Assembly: GCF_000003605.2 (NCBI RefSeq)
Contig: NW_003151255.1
Location: 193,192-221,582 of the forward strand
Direction: 5' to 3'
Length of the DNA: 28,391 nucleotides
DNA from: Saccoglossus kowalevskii
Taxonomy: Eukaryota; Hemichordata; Enteropneusta; Harrimaniidae
Of the stretch, positions 1 through 9,960 are shown one piece after another. Below the pieces are notes generated by a model. That model was not told the DNA's origin. It did not search any database and saw only the letters and a program-made list of their open reading frames with translations. A program made the translations under genes and the position numbers. Position 1 is the first letter of the stretch. The number at the start of each line of letters is the position of its first letter.

Positions 1-2930
1 TTCGGGCCACACGAGACACTCACGCTTCGACCATGAACGAAAATCCAATATATGGATGCCAATGCACGTTTGAACGAAGCAGGACAATATTTCTGAGGAA
101 ATTCGCGATCTAAGTTTATCGAGCATAATAAAGAGTTCACACATACCTCTTTGAAATTATCGATAAGATATTTTATAAAGAGTAGTAAGCTCAACTAGAA
201 CAAAAAAAACTAGAACTTCTTACCGACTCGAAAGTTGTCCAGTGCCGAGGTTCAGCGATAGTTTACAAACGTGCGCCGGGGACGGTGACATCACTGCGAC
301 CAGCCACACCAGAACGGACATATCTCGCATCTAACTCAACCCCATGCAACAAATTTGATATCCAAGTGTTCATTGTGGCCCGTTCTTCCTCGACGAAAAA
401 GTACATAAGTGACAATTTAGTCAAAGACGAGAAAACTGCACAAGAAAGTTGCCTTATTTACACGTATCGGCAATGCGAGCTGCCCAGCAACTTCCCTTTC
501 TGACGTCACAAGGGGAATTTCTGTATGGCAATGAATAGCTAATGAGGAGCCTCGTTTTAAAATACAAAAAATAAAGTTGCTGTAGACTGAGTTTAAAACA
601 CATTTTTTCACTTAAAAAAAATAATTTGTTCTTAGAAACATAAAAATTAATAATATTTATGTATCAATTGATAATTTTAGACGTGAAAATAGCAGCCATT
701 TCACAGGCACTTTAAGGATGGTTTTTTGAATCTTTTTGTTTTTAACACATATATGTAGGAATCCTGCAAGTGCTTCATACGAACTAGGAAACAACCTACA
801 AATGCATTGGTATCTAGTTCAATTGTTTACAGGGGGAACTATAGTTAGTGGCCCACGGATACATGCAGAACTACAAAACTGTGTAGGTCAACTGAAGTAT
901 CGTCACCGCAAAAATATCGCAATATATTACTAGAGGAGTCATTCAAGAAAGTTGGTTAAATTCATATTGTACATTCTAAATTTTCGCAATCTTTATACCC
1001 AAGTAGAATGCATATGTCTTATATGACTTCTGTAACGCTTGTGCTAATGTAACATATAGTGCAGTATTTTTCGTTGAGTGAATTTCACATTTAAAATAGA
1101 GAAGTATTTACACAATGTAATATTATTTCAAATGCCTGGAGGGCGCTTCACAAAGCTGGTCGAGATCAACCTGCGGTCAAACGCGCATGCGTGTCGCTAT
1201 CGTCTCTGGGATTCACCAAGACTTTGGTAAGCATGACTATCAATTTTCACTAGACAGGTACACCCAAACCAAAACTAAATCGTTGTGTGTGATTGTAATT
1301 GACAAAAAAAAATCGATCAGTGTCTCCACGCATTATGTAGTACAGCGAGCCAGACAGAGCATGACAACGTCCGTAGCTTTGTTGCTGATTTCTTCAGATT
1401 GGAATGCATATTAAGCGAACCAGTCTGGAGCTGTGTGTACTCGCGTACAAGTCACGTTGATGATCGTGACCATCGTCAAAACGATGGAACGTCGTGCAAT
1501 ATTGCAGGTGGATTTTTAATTAGTACAGCACAAACAAAACATTGTGAGGTCATACCAGTTAACGGTCAGAAGATTTGAATCCAGGGAATATGACCACGCT
1601 TCCTCTTTTTATTCTAAACCGGTATCAAGGACATACGTTACCCTGCGTTGTTTAAGTACTAAGTAAATCATTACTATGCTAATGGTACTCCATATTTAGT
1701 ACATGCGTGTATTAACATTACTGTTCGAACAATGTCGCCACGTGGCAAATTGTACGTGTCATCTTCAAATTTTCAATGTTACCGTCTTAATTTTAATGTT
1801 ACCGATGTTTATCATTATTAGTGAACGTATATTTAAATTAAAGTGGCTGAACTTTGTTGCCTTGTATCGCCAGCTATGAAACAACAACACTGCACACTAC
1901 AATAAGTTGGCGAAAACGGAAAGACCTTCTAATGTACCTCTAACCCTACGAAACCTCTAGCCCCCGAATTTAGTTGTACATGTCCCTCTAGATACCTATA
2001 GGTGTTCCCATGGGAAGATACAATTAATTCTAGGGGCAATAGAGGTGGGGTTCGGGTTAAAGTTAAGATTATGGGATCCCGAATGCGCACCATTGCAAAA
2101 GATCTGTTTTGTGGAAAGTACGTTCAATATCACATTAGCCGAGGTGCGAAGACAACAGTTGCCTAACTTGTCATCAGATAGTAATCACACACGGATTCCG
2201 ATATTATGTTGTTTTCCAATCTTTCAAGTTACAATGAAAATAAATTTGTATCGAATAATTTATTTTCAGAAATGAACTAGCTGATAATAGACACCTCATT
2301 AACCACGTTCAGATTTATACTGTTACGTAACTTTCGATCTGTAAATGTGCTGCGTAGAATAATGATGGTATAATAATTATCATTCACGTTTAGAATGAAT
2401 TTCTATTTTTTTTTTCATAATAATTTATACCTAGAAAATTCCTCAAAATAAAAATCCCACAGAAATTGAATTATTATTTGTAGGTTTTGAGTGAATCAAC
2501 TCACAAAATAATAATAATGATGTTAATAATACAATTCTTCATACTAGCCATCGAAACAGGTGCGCCTGTCGTGTAAACATTTTGGTCAAACGTGCAATTA
2601 CAATGAGAAAATGACAGGTAACTCGGCAGATATGTTTAATGTATCAGTGATAGATACCGATAGTCCAGGTGACTATGCGTTTATGGGAGTATGTATTCTA
2701 TCTCTATTCTTTCTAAAAAAATATAACCGAGACTATGTGAGACATTCTTTTTCTTTTAAGAATGTGGTTTTTAAATTGGCACATTGGATGGTTTGGCACA
2801 CGGGCATTTTACACGACACCATGTTAAGACTGAAAACATGCATCATAGTACAGTCGGTCACTGTTTCAAACACGGATTTTGATCGTTTGCTCCTATGCTG
2901 TACAGTCATTCAGGTTTCAGATAAGTAGGC
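1..2930. other. Upstream non-coding region
   Basis: I see no convincing gene here. The open frames are short, have no recognisable domain and look like chance. A perfect TGACGTCA-type CRE palindrome-like site lies near 502-509, but single sites of this size occur by chance. The stretch near 2340-2530 is very AT-rich, with ATAATAAT runs. It probably contains upstream or promoter-distal sequence of the ETS gene that starts near 3.1 kb. One weak alternative first-exon candidate at 2611-2668 is listed separately. Confidence 0.5.
2611..2668 (+). CDS. Candidate alternative first coding exon (weak)
   Basis: An ATG at 2611 opens 19 codons (MTGNSADMFNVSVIDTDSP) and one extra base before a reasonable donor, CCAG|GTGACT. 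The exon would end in phase 1, which is what the first Pointed-domain exon at 7373 needs: the leftover G plus AC gives the Asp of Asp-Pro. It would therefore be an alternative to the 3273 start exon. The phase match has a one-in-three chance of being accidental, no acceptor or promoter is obvious, and the encoded peptide matches nothing I know. Treat it as a hypothesis. Confidence 0.15.
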
Positions 2931-3049
2931 CTAGGGTCAAAATACTTGATAGTCCCCCCGTCAAAAAAAAAACACGCTAATACATGTGAGTCATGTGAAT
3001 ACCAGATGTGATTCATATGCCAGTTTCCCATACACACGTCATACCTACA

Positions 3050-3111
3050 CCGTCGGCGTAAACTAGTAAACTAACGAATACACAGTCTTCTCAGAGTAAG
3101 CAAAGTCAACG
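3050..3111 (+). promoter_or_regulatory. Probable non-coding leader exon with strong splice donor
   Basis: A near-consensus donor, AACG|GTGAGTAAAG, follows position 3111. It is 136 bases upstream of a good acceptor (TTTCTATTTTTCACAG, ending at 3247). The sequence before the donor has no ATG leading into the downstream frame, so it would be 5' untranslated sequence. The left end, meaning the transcription start, is not visible; a pyrimidine-rich CACAGTCTTCTCAG stretch near 3081-3094 could hold an initiator. The start given here is only nominal. Confidence 0.45.
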
Positions 3112-3272
3112 GTGAGTAAAGCTTACAGCGTTATATGAATATTTGTATAACAGCGTATCGCATGGTGTTACACAACCGGTGCACCAGAAGCCGACATAGT
3201 TACATATAATTAACCGTCGTTATAACATATGTTTCTATTTTTCACAGCTGTCCTAAAAAGTCTGCTGAATAA

Positions 3273-3414
3273 ATGGCTGCTCCGGAAGGTACCCTGGCAA
3301 ACAGCGATGTCAGTAAGGCAAACTCGGTCAATTCTGCAAGGCAAGCAAGTAATCGTCAATCCGATGTCCAAGCAACGCCAAGATCGACCATCGGCATGTC
3401 AGATTTGTTGATAG
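3273..3414 (+). CDS. ETS factor exon 2: start codon and N-terminal tail
   Basis: The exon begins after a good acceptor at 3247. Its ATG at 3273 has an A at -3 and a G at +4, a favourable Kozak context, and in-frame stops lie just upstream. It encodes 47 residues plus one base, starting MAAPEGTLAN and ending IGMSDLLI. The tail is rich in Ser, Ala, Asn and Gln with no domain, so it is likely disordered. The donor ATAG|GTATGT is strong and leaves phase 1. The leftover G joins AC of the exon at 7373 to make the Asp that opens the first Pointed domain, which is the best argument that this start exon is real. By phase it could also splice straight to the second Pointed exon at 27196. Confidence 0.7.
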
Positions 3415-4382
3415 GTATGTTTGGGTCTCACATCTAGACTAGAAACTCTGACCTCTTTCTTGGGGGCATGAAGATGGCCGCCATTAAACAATTGCCACGA
3501 TCCATTTAGTAAAACCGACATCATAGTTACGGATATATACTTTGTAAGAAAAAAAAAACATCCCTCAATAATTTCTGAGATACAGTTTCCGATTCATGTA
3601 TGTACTGGCTTTCAATCGAAACTCGAATCCCCGGTGTTGGCACTTTCAGAGCAAATGGGTATTCATCTTCCACGTTCACGTCTTGATAGAGAAGGTAATG
3701 TTTTATACCTGATATCACAGTTCATGAATTCGGAAATAAACGATCATTTTCCAGAAATTGGTACAGTGATATTTTAAATTTTGCTCTCGAAATTTCTAGC
3801 TAAGAGATTATAATAGAAGTAGTGGAATTTTAATATCTTCGGAGTCCTTTAGTTGTTAAATTGTATCGTGTGAAGGTGGGAATAAGGGAGTGCCATTCAT
3901 TCAAATGCAGAGATAAGATACGTTATATTTTCTGACCATCAAAAATGTTATTTCCACCTACATTTTGTATCAAACAGGAAGTGCCGTGTGATAAATTCTC
4001 AGAAAATCAAAAACGCGCGTGAGTAAGGCTTTTAGAAATAACATGCGCGCCAACTCAAAAGCGTAAAGTTTGCCTAGCAACACCAGTGGACATTGTCTTC
4101 AATGAATAAGATAACACCACAGTCCCTCTATCCTGACAGACGGGCCGGGATAATACATATTCCTCTTTGACAGGGGGTATAACGAAAGAAGGCACGCCCC
4201 GTACAGCATTATTACCATAATCACATGATATGGTGAGATTAGGAGATGGACTAAAATGATCCAAGTTCAGTATTTCGCTTCAGTTTTTCGAAGCATTTTA
4301 CAAATGCGATGTTATCATGCATGGCGATGTGGCGAGTCGCCGTCCAATATCTGTTTAACGGGATTATCTAAAATACCGGAAC

Positions 4383-4528
4383 GACACGTCCATATTTGTT
4401 TATTCGATGATTTGCTTCTTGCCAACTTACTCTTAGATGCTCAGTCAGGTTTAAGCGAAATAAAAACATTTTTGTCAGACTGCGGCGCTGACCCACATTA
4501 CCAAACAAATTTTGCACAATATCGATGA
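4383..4528 (+). pseudogene. Possible reverse-transcriptase scrap
   Basis: The + frame here reads HICLFDDLLLANLLLDAQSG and then LSEIKTFLSDCG, ending at a stop. This loosely resembles the palm region of non-LTR reverse transcriptases, where a [YF]xDD box with hydrophobic flanks is followed by a helix of the type 'LQxxLxxLxxFCxxxGL' and then the NxxKT motif. The NxxKT part is not recognisable. It lies just upstream of a better-supported LINE remnant but appears to duplicate the same motif, so it would be a second fragment or a coincidence. Confidence 0.2.
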
Positions 4529-4635
4529 TAGCGTCGCGTCCTCGTGCTTTATCTGTTATCTGGTTTCGGTTATGCCTGTCGAATCTGCAACACATTTTAT
4601 GGGAAGTATTGTGGAATGAAACAGGACCACAAAAT

Positions 4636-5450
4636 CCATTTTGAAGCACTTTTGTTTATTATATTTATTAATGAAATAGCTGTGTCCACCGGTACAGCGT
4701 ATGTATGCTGATGAACAGACATATTGCACGGATGGTAAACACATTGATAATTTAAACGTAATTAGAAATAATGACGTTAAGCCGATTGCCGACTGGGTCA
4801 ATATATCATATATTCGTCGATTATGTTCTTTACCACGGTCTGATAGAGTCTACATTAGACTATTTTTTGGGGCGTTTTTTTCGGGAAAATACAACAACAA
4901 CAACAACAAAGCTTGATAAAATATATATTCTCCAAAAGAGAGCGCCTCGTTTTTCCTTCTGTTGAACCGTTTTCAAAACTTTAAGTTATGTCAATCAGGC
5001 AGCGTATTTTCTATTTCACTGCTTTTCTCACATTGAAATGCTTGACTAGCGATGCACTGTGCCTGCATATGCTTCCAATTCTTTTATTACTCAAGTCGAT
5101 GCGCATAATTATATGACACGATCCCAGGTCGGCAATATTGCCATGTCTGCAATACCAATCTCAATATAGGGCAGCGAATTTGTAGTTACCGCTCTGCTAA
5201 ACTGTGGAAACCCATACCATTAAAGTGGAAGAGAACTAATATTCATTGTTTTAAAGCTAGCCTGTGTAATTTTATTCATACCCTTGTGGACTACTTTTTT
5301 TATGTTTTGTTACTTCTATTTTGTGTGTGTTACGTATCTAATCTAAATATTGTTCCCTCGTATTTTGTATTGTGGTGAGCCCTAATGTAATTACTCTGAC
5401 AAAGTAACTCGGTCGCTCAATACAATTGTATAAATAAATATCTCATTTAT
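4636..5450 (+). mobile_element. Decayed 3' end of a non-LTR retrotransposon (LINE)
   Basis: Fragments of a reverse transcriptase appear in order on the + strand but in shifted frames. First comes EALLFIIFINEIA (about 4643-4681), like the conserved 'GPLLFxxYINDI' stretch. Next is MYADEQTYCTDGKHIDNL through ADWVN (4701-4800), like the catalytic YADD box with its following helix; here the second Asp has become Glu. Then come a thumb-like piece, LDKIYILQKRAPR (about 4909-4947), and a C-terminal RSAKLWKPIPLKWKRTNIHCFKASL (about 5190-5265), like the tails of CR1/Jockey-type ORF2. The final stretch ends with TATAAATAAATA near 5440, typical of a LINE 3' tail. Frameshifts, stops and an internal deletion between YADD and thumb show it is dead. 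The family is not determined. Confidence 0.6.
4891..4910 (+). repeat. (ACA)n trinucleotide microsatellite
   Basis: About six CAA/ACA units lie within the decayed LINE, between its YADD-like and thumb-like fragments. They code for the run of Asn or Thr in two chance frames. This is likely a simple expansion after insertion. Confidence 0.8.
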
Positions 5451-7080
5451 CCAGAGAGCCACTCTCAGGCTATAATTGTAATGTATATTAAATGCAGGCT
5501 CTATCGACTCGATTTCAATAGTATTGTATAGTCACCGCGTTAAACAAAGTAATCGTCTGCAGGGAACCCGAACACTGGTGGGTGTTAAATATACCATTAA
5601 TGATATATACATTAATAATATCTGAGAGCTGGACGTAAACTTTCTTTTCGCGCTGAATAGTGTATTTAACGAATCGTTCTACGACTACGACGAGTAGACC
5701 CCGACAACATGTCCCCAAGCTAACTAAACTGTATTGTGTTATTAATTCCGAATCATTAACAAAGTACATATCATTTAAAATATTCGGTCATGCTCACAGT
5801 GCTGTTTACGTTACCTGTCCGCGCCGTTCTATTAGGTGATCAAAGTTCTTTCTCAGACACGTTCATTTTACATTAGCTGTACTCGTGCTGTCTTCAGGCA
5901 TAAATACTGGTATACTTATAAACGACACATCAAAATCATTACTATGTAGATAATTAGTTACGTCATTTCCCATTCACGCAGCTTCATAGTACTCGGGTCT
6001 AATCAATGGTCGGCGATGATTGTTGTAATTAAGCTTACGACGCAACATAAACGTAACCCGATGGTGTGTCTTACTTACCATACCTTCCTGCAACTCACGT
6101 AGCTGTACCATTCGCACAAGATTCACGCATGGTGTGACATCACTGCCAAACTGTGATCGCATATGCTAAAATTCACCAGGGGACTTTCGACCAATGACTG
6201 GCCTCCATTTGATAAATTTGCATAGCTTTATCCACATCTCGAAGGTAATAATGTGGGAAGAGTTATGAAGCGCAAGAAATTTACGGATAAGTTAATATAA
6301 CAGTACATTATTGTTAGTTTTGTTGTCTAAAATCACAGAAGTTGACTGTGTAACAGGGTTTTGTATACATGTAATATATGTATCCAGGGATCTTGTACAT
6401 TATAAATAACCTAGAGAAGTTATAGGGAAGAAGTAAAGACGCGATGTTTTTAGTACAATAATATTTTTTTTGTGTGTGCAAAACTTTAAACTGAAAGTTT
6501 AAATAAGTCTTTTGCGATGCTTTGGCCTTCTGGCCAATCATGTGTTTGTCGTCATTATTGAAAAAAAAATGTTGTGCCAAATTGCTGCATCATATCGACA
6601 ACTACAAAAGGTATGTTTGTTTCATTGAACATATGGCAGACTATAAAATCATAAATGACCTGGGCAAGTAGTATTTCACAAGGAAAATTCACCTGGGTTC
6701 GACACTTTGCGCGTTCGCGTCATTGGGCACAGCATCAACGTCTCCGGGCCTAGTTCGCAGCCTAGTAAATTGTTTGTATTACCAGTTCGAGATAATGTAG
6801 CAAGGAGTTGAGAGAAACTGTGAATTTATAACAATTTACAAGGACAAGATGTAGTAATGAAAAATGTCTGAGTCGAGCACATGGTTCGTGTTGAGCTCAT
6901 TGCGTTGCGTTCTGTATTCTAATCAGGAGACCCAATGACTAACAGAACATATATCCCTCCCAGTGATAACATTTCTCGGCCCGTGTGACGAATCGGGGAC
7001 TTTATATCCAGACTCAGACTAAGATCCAGAAGTACCCGAGTACGCGGGTTTTTTTCCTACGTACCCTTCATTTACAAAGC

Positions 7081-7200
7081 GAGGGAGGGTAACATTTATG
7101 ACAAATCAAAGTAAACATGTACTGCGCGTGGGACTCGAACTGAAGCTCGCGTACAGCAATGGCACCTAATTGTCTACATTCACGTCGGGAAACGTCTTCC
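7081..7200 (-). mobile_element. tRNA-like SINE remnant (RNA polymerase III boxes)
   Basis: On the minus strand, AGTTCGAGTCC (+ coordinates 7131-7141) matches the RNA polymerase III B-box consensus GGTTCGANTCC at all but the first base. TAGACAATTAGG (7165-7176) upstream of it fits the A-box pattern at about ten of twelve positions. The spacing of some 23 bases is a little short for a tRNA. There is no cloverleaf that I can fold, so it is not a functional tRNA gene. A tRNA-derived SINE head or a degenerate tRNA pseudogene are the likeliest readings. Ends are nominal. Confidence 0.35.
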
Positions 7201-7372
7201 GCCTCGGCTTTGCCTTCCCGTGTATCAGTTATTTACTTGCTTTGTTTACTTTCTATGTTAGCAGCTACTATAAGTTCCCTTCAATTGTAATGCCCTAGAT
7301 ATATAATGTTTCAGTAATCATACTGCGTTCAGTGTTCATAATACGATTTGTATCTCACCCATATCATTGCAG

Positions 7373-7608
7373 ACCCGCGCCAGTGGACAAGAGATCACGT
7401 GATCGCCTGGTTATTATGGGCGACGGATCATTACGGACTGGAAGCGGTCGACGTCGAACGATTTAATATGAACGGGCATGGGTTGATATATCTCACAAAA
7501 GAAGGATTCATAAGAAGAGCGCCCTCGAGTGGTGAGAAGTTATTTGAAGACTTTCGAAAGAGATTTGCATATGCAATCATGCAAGATAATAGAAATAGAC
7601 AACACAAA
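7373..7608 (+). CDS. ETS factor exon 3: first Pointed (PNT/SAM) domain
   Basis: The acceptor CATATCATTGCAG precedes the exon, and one base from exon 2 completes the Asp. The product, about residues 48-126, begins DPRQWTRDHVIAWLLWATDH and contains YGLEAVDVERFNMNGHGL, an LTKEGFIRRAP segment and a closing amphipathic helix GEKLFEDFRKRF. These match the order of PNT helices: W...V..WL.WA, the [IM]NG/IDG turn, L....F, and a final G..L...L helix. The opening resembles the ETS1/Pointed type more than the ESE type. The proposed donor AAA|GTGTGA (phase 0) is only fair. If it is not used, the frame stops at TGA 7612-7614 after one more codon, giving a PNT-only product. A second option is AAAGT|GTGATA (phase 2). 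The upstream GTGAGA at about 7532 would cut off the last helix and is less likely. Confidence 0.8.
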
Positions 7609-9915
7609 GTGTGATAGATATTTTTATCAACACCGTGACGAACATGACACATTTTGGTTTTTGTGTTGTGCAACATAGAATTGATAGTTTATTTAGTGTA
7701 GACTCAGTTTTCTGTGGTCATGACAATCTCGAATTATTTGCACCATTGCGAGGTTAAAACACGTCAGACTCGTCTGAATCTGATGTGTACATTAGAATTC
7801 GTGTAAAGACACAATAATTCCGATTAATCGACTTCCTCATTTCATCTCCATTTATATGCATTGCATGACCCCTTGTAACTCGCCTGATAACCTTGGTGAA
7901 AATGGGGAAGTTATTCAAACACATGTCATACAAAATGTTGATAAACAACCGGCAGTAGTGGTGTTATAATTCAAGTAGCTCATATCAGAGTACCGTGACT
8001 AGAACTCCAACAAAACGAAATGGGATTGTATGAACAAAGAACATTTAAATATGAACCCACCTGAGTTCTCATAAATACAGATTACATTTTCCGCTTCAAC
8101 TATTCGAAAATAAGGAAGTGTTTTGTTCTGTTATCAACGACTGGAAATGTATTCATAGGTGCGCGGTGTGTACGTACACGTGGTGATGTGATGCATTAGT
8201 TTGATCTTCTAATTCACAACAGCATCAGTTTATTTTTTTTTATTTTTTTTTACGTATAATCTGTTCAAGTCTCATAACTCGCGCATATTCTGTTACTTCC
8301 GATTGATCAAAATCATTTGACTATATGCGTTTCGTATATTGTAATTTTCATATCATAGTAATATACCTGTTTTCTAAGGTCATTTCAGCATAGCAAATGT
8401 ACTTCTTTTTTTAATAAATAGTGGAAAAGATATTTTAAATATGCAATTATTATTATGCTGTTTTACCACTGTTTTTGCTTAATATAGTGAACGAACATTT
8501 GAGCTATGTCGTCTATTAATTAGTTGAGTTACGTTGTGCTTCCGGGCTGTAACTTGTCTTGTCGACGGTCGGATGAACAGGACATTTGTTGTTGCAGCAA
8601 ATAGTGTACAAGGGCTCAATTTGTATTTTATCTTAGCATTGGGGTACTATAATACGTGCGGCTAGCGTCAGGTTAAAGTAACCGGGAAGTGTTACTGTGT
8701 ATGTCGTGGATGCAGTCAGTGTGAGGTCATTGCCGGGTCACTGCACCACGGAAGATTCTAACTGAGGTCACTGAAATGTTAACGCTATAGTCGGAAGTAT
8801 GCGTTTGTGTACGGCCTATTCGTCACTCACCGTCTTGTTAATATATATATGTACAGCATGACTTCCCTATTTCTAATATTGGTTCCAATTTTGTGGGTCA
8901 GAGAATAGATTTAACTTACAAAACGCAAATAGTGTATTAGAAAGCCATTGCACACCTGATATGTACGAATAATCATCGCCACGTTCGTAGAAGAGTCGGT
9001 GTGATTCAAAAATATCCTCGCCAAAGATATGAAAGGTATTTTTCTACCAGTTGTCACAGGACGCCAGCTGACAGCTGAGGTGCTGTCAAATAGGCACACG
9101 GAATGTTATCCTTCCAAACCGATAGATGGATTACGACCTGGTCTTACGCCACCACGTGGTAAGCACAAACGATCGAAACATTACTAATGTTATATACCAC
9201 ACGTATGCGTTCTCTATGGACTTTGGGGCGTTTATTTTCAAATTTGATAACGAGTATTCGTCCAGTAATAAACTTCTAGTGCATAGGTGTATAGACGACA
9301 AAAGAGCACCAGGCCAACTTTGCTGGCAATTCACACCCTACCATAGCTTGTTAATGTGAAAGTACACATTGACCTTGACAATGACGAATTCCTAGATCCT
9401 GTTCAGATTGCCATTACTAACGTTTGGCATAATATGGGTGAAAAAAATCACCTTTTCTCAACAGAGATTTGCATATTTTGCCGTTTTACATACTGATATT
9501 CAGATACCCTCCTTTGATAAATCTGACTAAAATTCATTTAACGTGTTCTTATATGCGAATATAAATAATGTAAATGTGCATATCTTCAGAAAGGAAAGCT
9601 TAATGGCCAGTAAAATTACTGTTTACAGTTTTAATATCGTCATAACCAATGGGGATCTGAGTTCATATGAAATCATATCATACCACCTTACTTATAAGTA
9701 AACCTTCAAGTTGGTTACCGGTGTTTGTATTCGACCAGTCCAGGAAAGCGCTCGAAATTCTAATAACGGGAAGATTAATTAATTCTAGTGCTGCAAATCA
9801 GTCACAAAGACTGATAGTTTATCTCATAAAATTTGTTTTTGCACATGAAAAATCGGAGATGACAGAGAGTGACAATATGTATCTGGAGATGAAAAAACAC
9901 TTACAAAACTGTTAA
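7609..9915. other. Start of long intron, no gene seen
   Basis: This is AT-rich intron sequence following the first Pointed exon. It contains T runs near 8230-8252 (two blocks of eight to nine T separated by one A) and an AATAAA-type site near 8412. Open frames here, including 9126-9359 and 9667-9915, encode nothing I recognise and lack matching splice sites. The intron continues to 20268 in the model, or to 25725 if exon 4 is not real. Confidence 0.5.
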
Positions 9916-9960
9916 TTGAATGAATGAATGAATGAATGAATGAACGAACGAATGAACGAA
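9916..9960 (+). repeat. (TGAA)n tetranucleotide microsatellite
   Basis: About eleven TGAA units are present. The right half has acquired C for T changes giving TGAACGAACGAATGAACGAA, so the array is interrupted and probably old. Confidence 0.9.

Larger units (their letters stand above)
3415..7372 (+). other. Intron between start exon and first Pointed exon
   Basis: This intron of about 4 kb is bounded by ATAG|GTATGT and CATATCATTGCAG|AC. It holds a decayed non-LTR retrotransposon tail (about 4.64-5.45 kb), a possible second reverse-transcriptase scrap (4.38-4.53 kb) and a tRNA-like SINE remnant on the minus strand (about 7.1-7.2 kb). The rest, including 3415-4380 and 5450-7080, has only short chance frames and AT-rich sequence with no recognisable feature. 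Confidence 0.6.

Noticed and set aside
502-509. CRE palindrome as promoter of a gene
   Set aside because: It is an isolated eight-base site with no start or leader exon near it.
2560-2928. 122-codon frame upstream of the start exon
   Set aside because: No domain and low-complexity hydrophobic stretches; it has a possible donor inside, so only the short 2611-2668 piece was kept as a hypothesis.
7131-7200. A functional tRNA gene on the minus strand
   Set aside because: A- and B-box-like sequences are present but no acceptor stem or cloverleaf can be formed, so at most a SINE or pseudogene.
7528-7540. Donor G|GTGAGA inside the first PNT exon
   Set aside because: It is a better donor by sequence than the one at 7608, but using it would remove the final PNT helix, which is clearly encoded downstream (GEKLFEDFRKRF). 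It may be used in a minor isoform.
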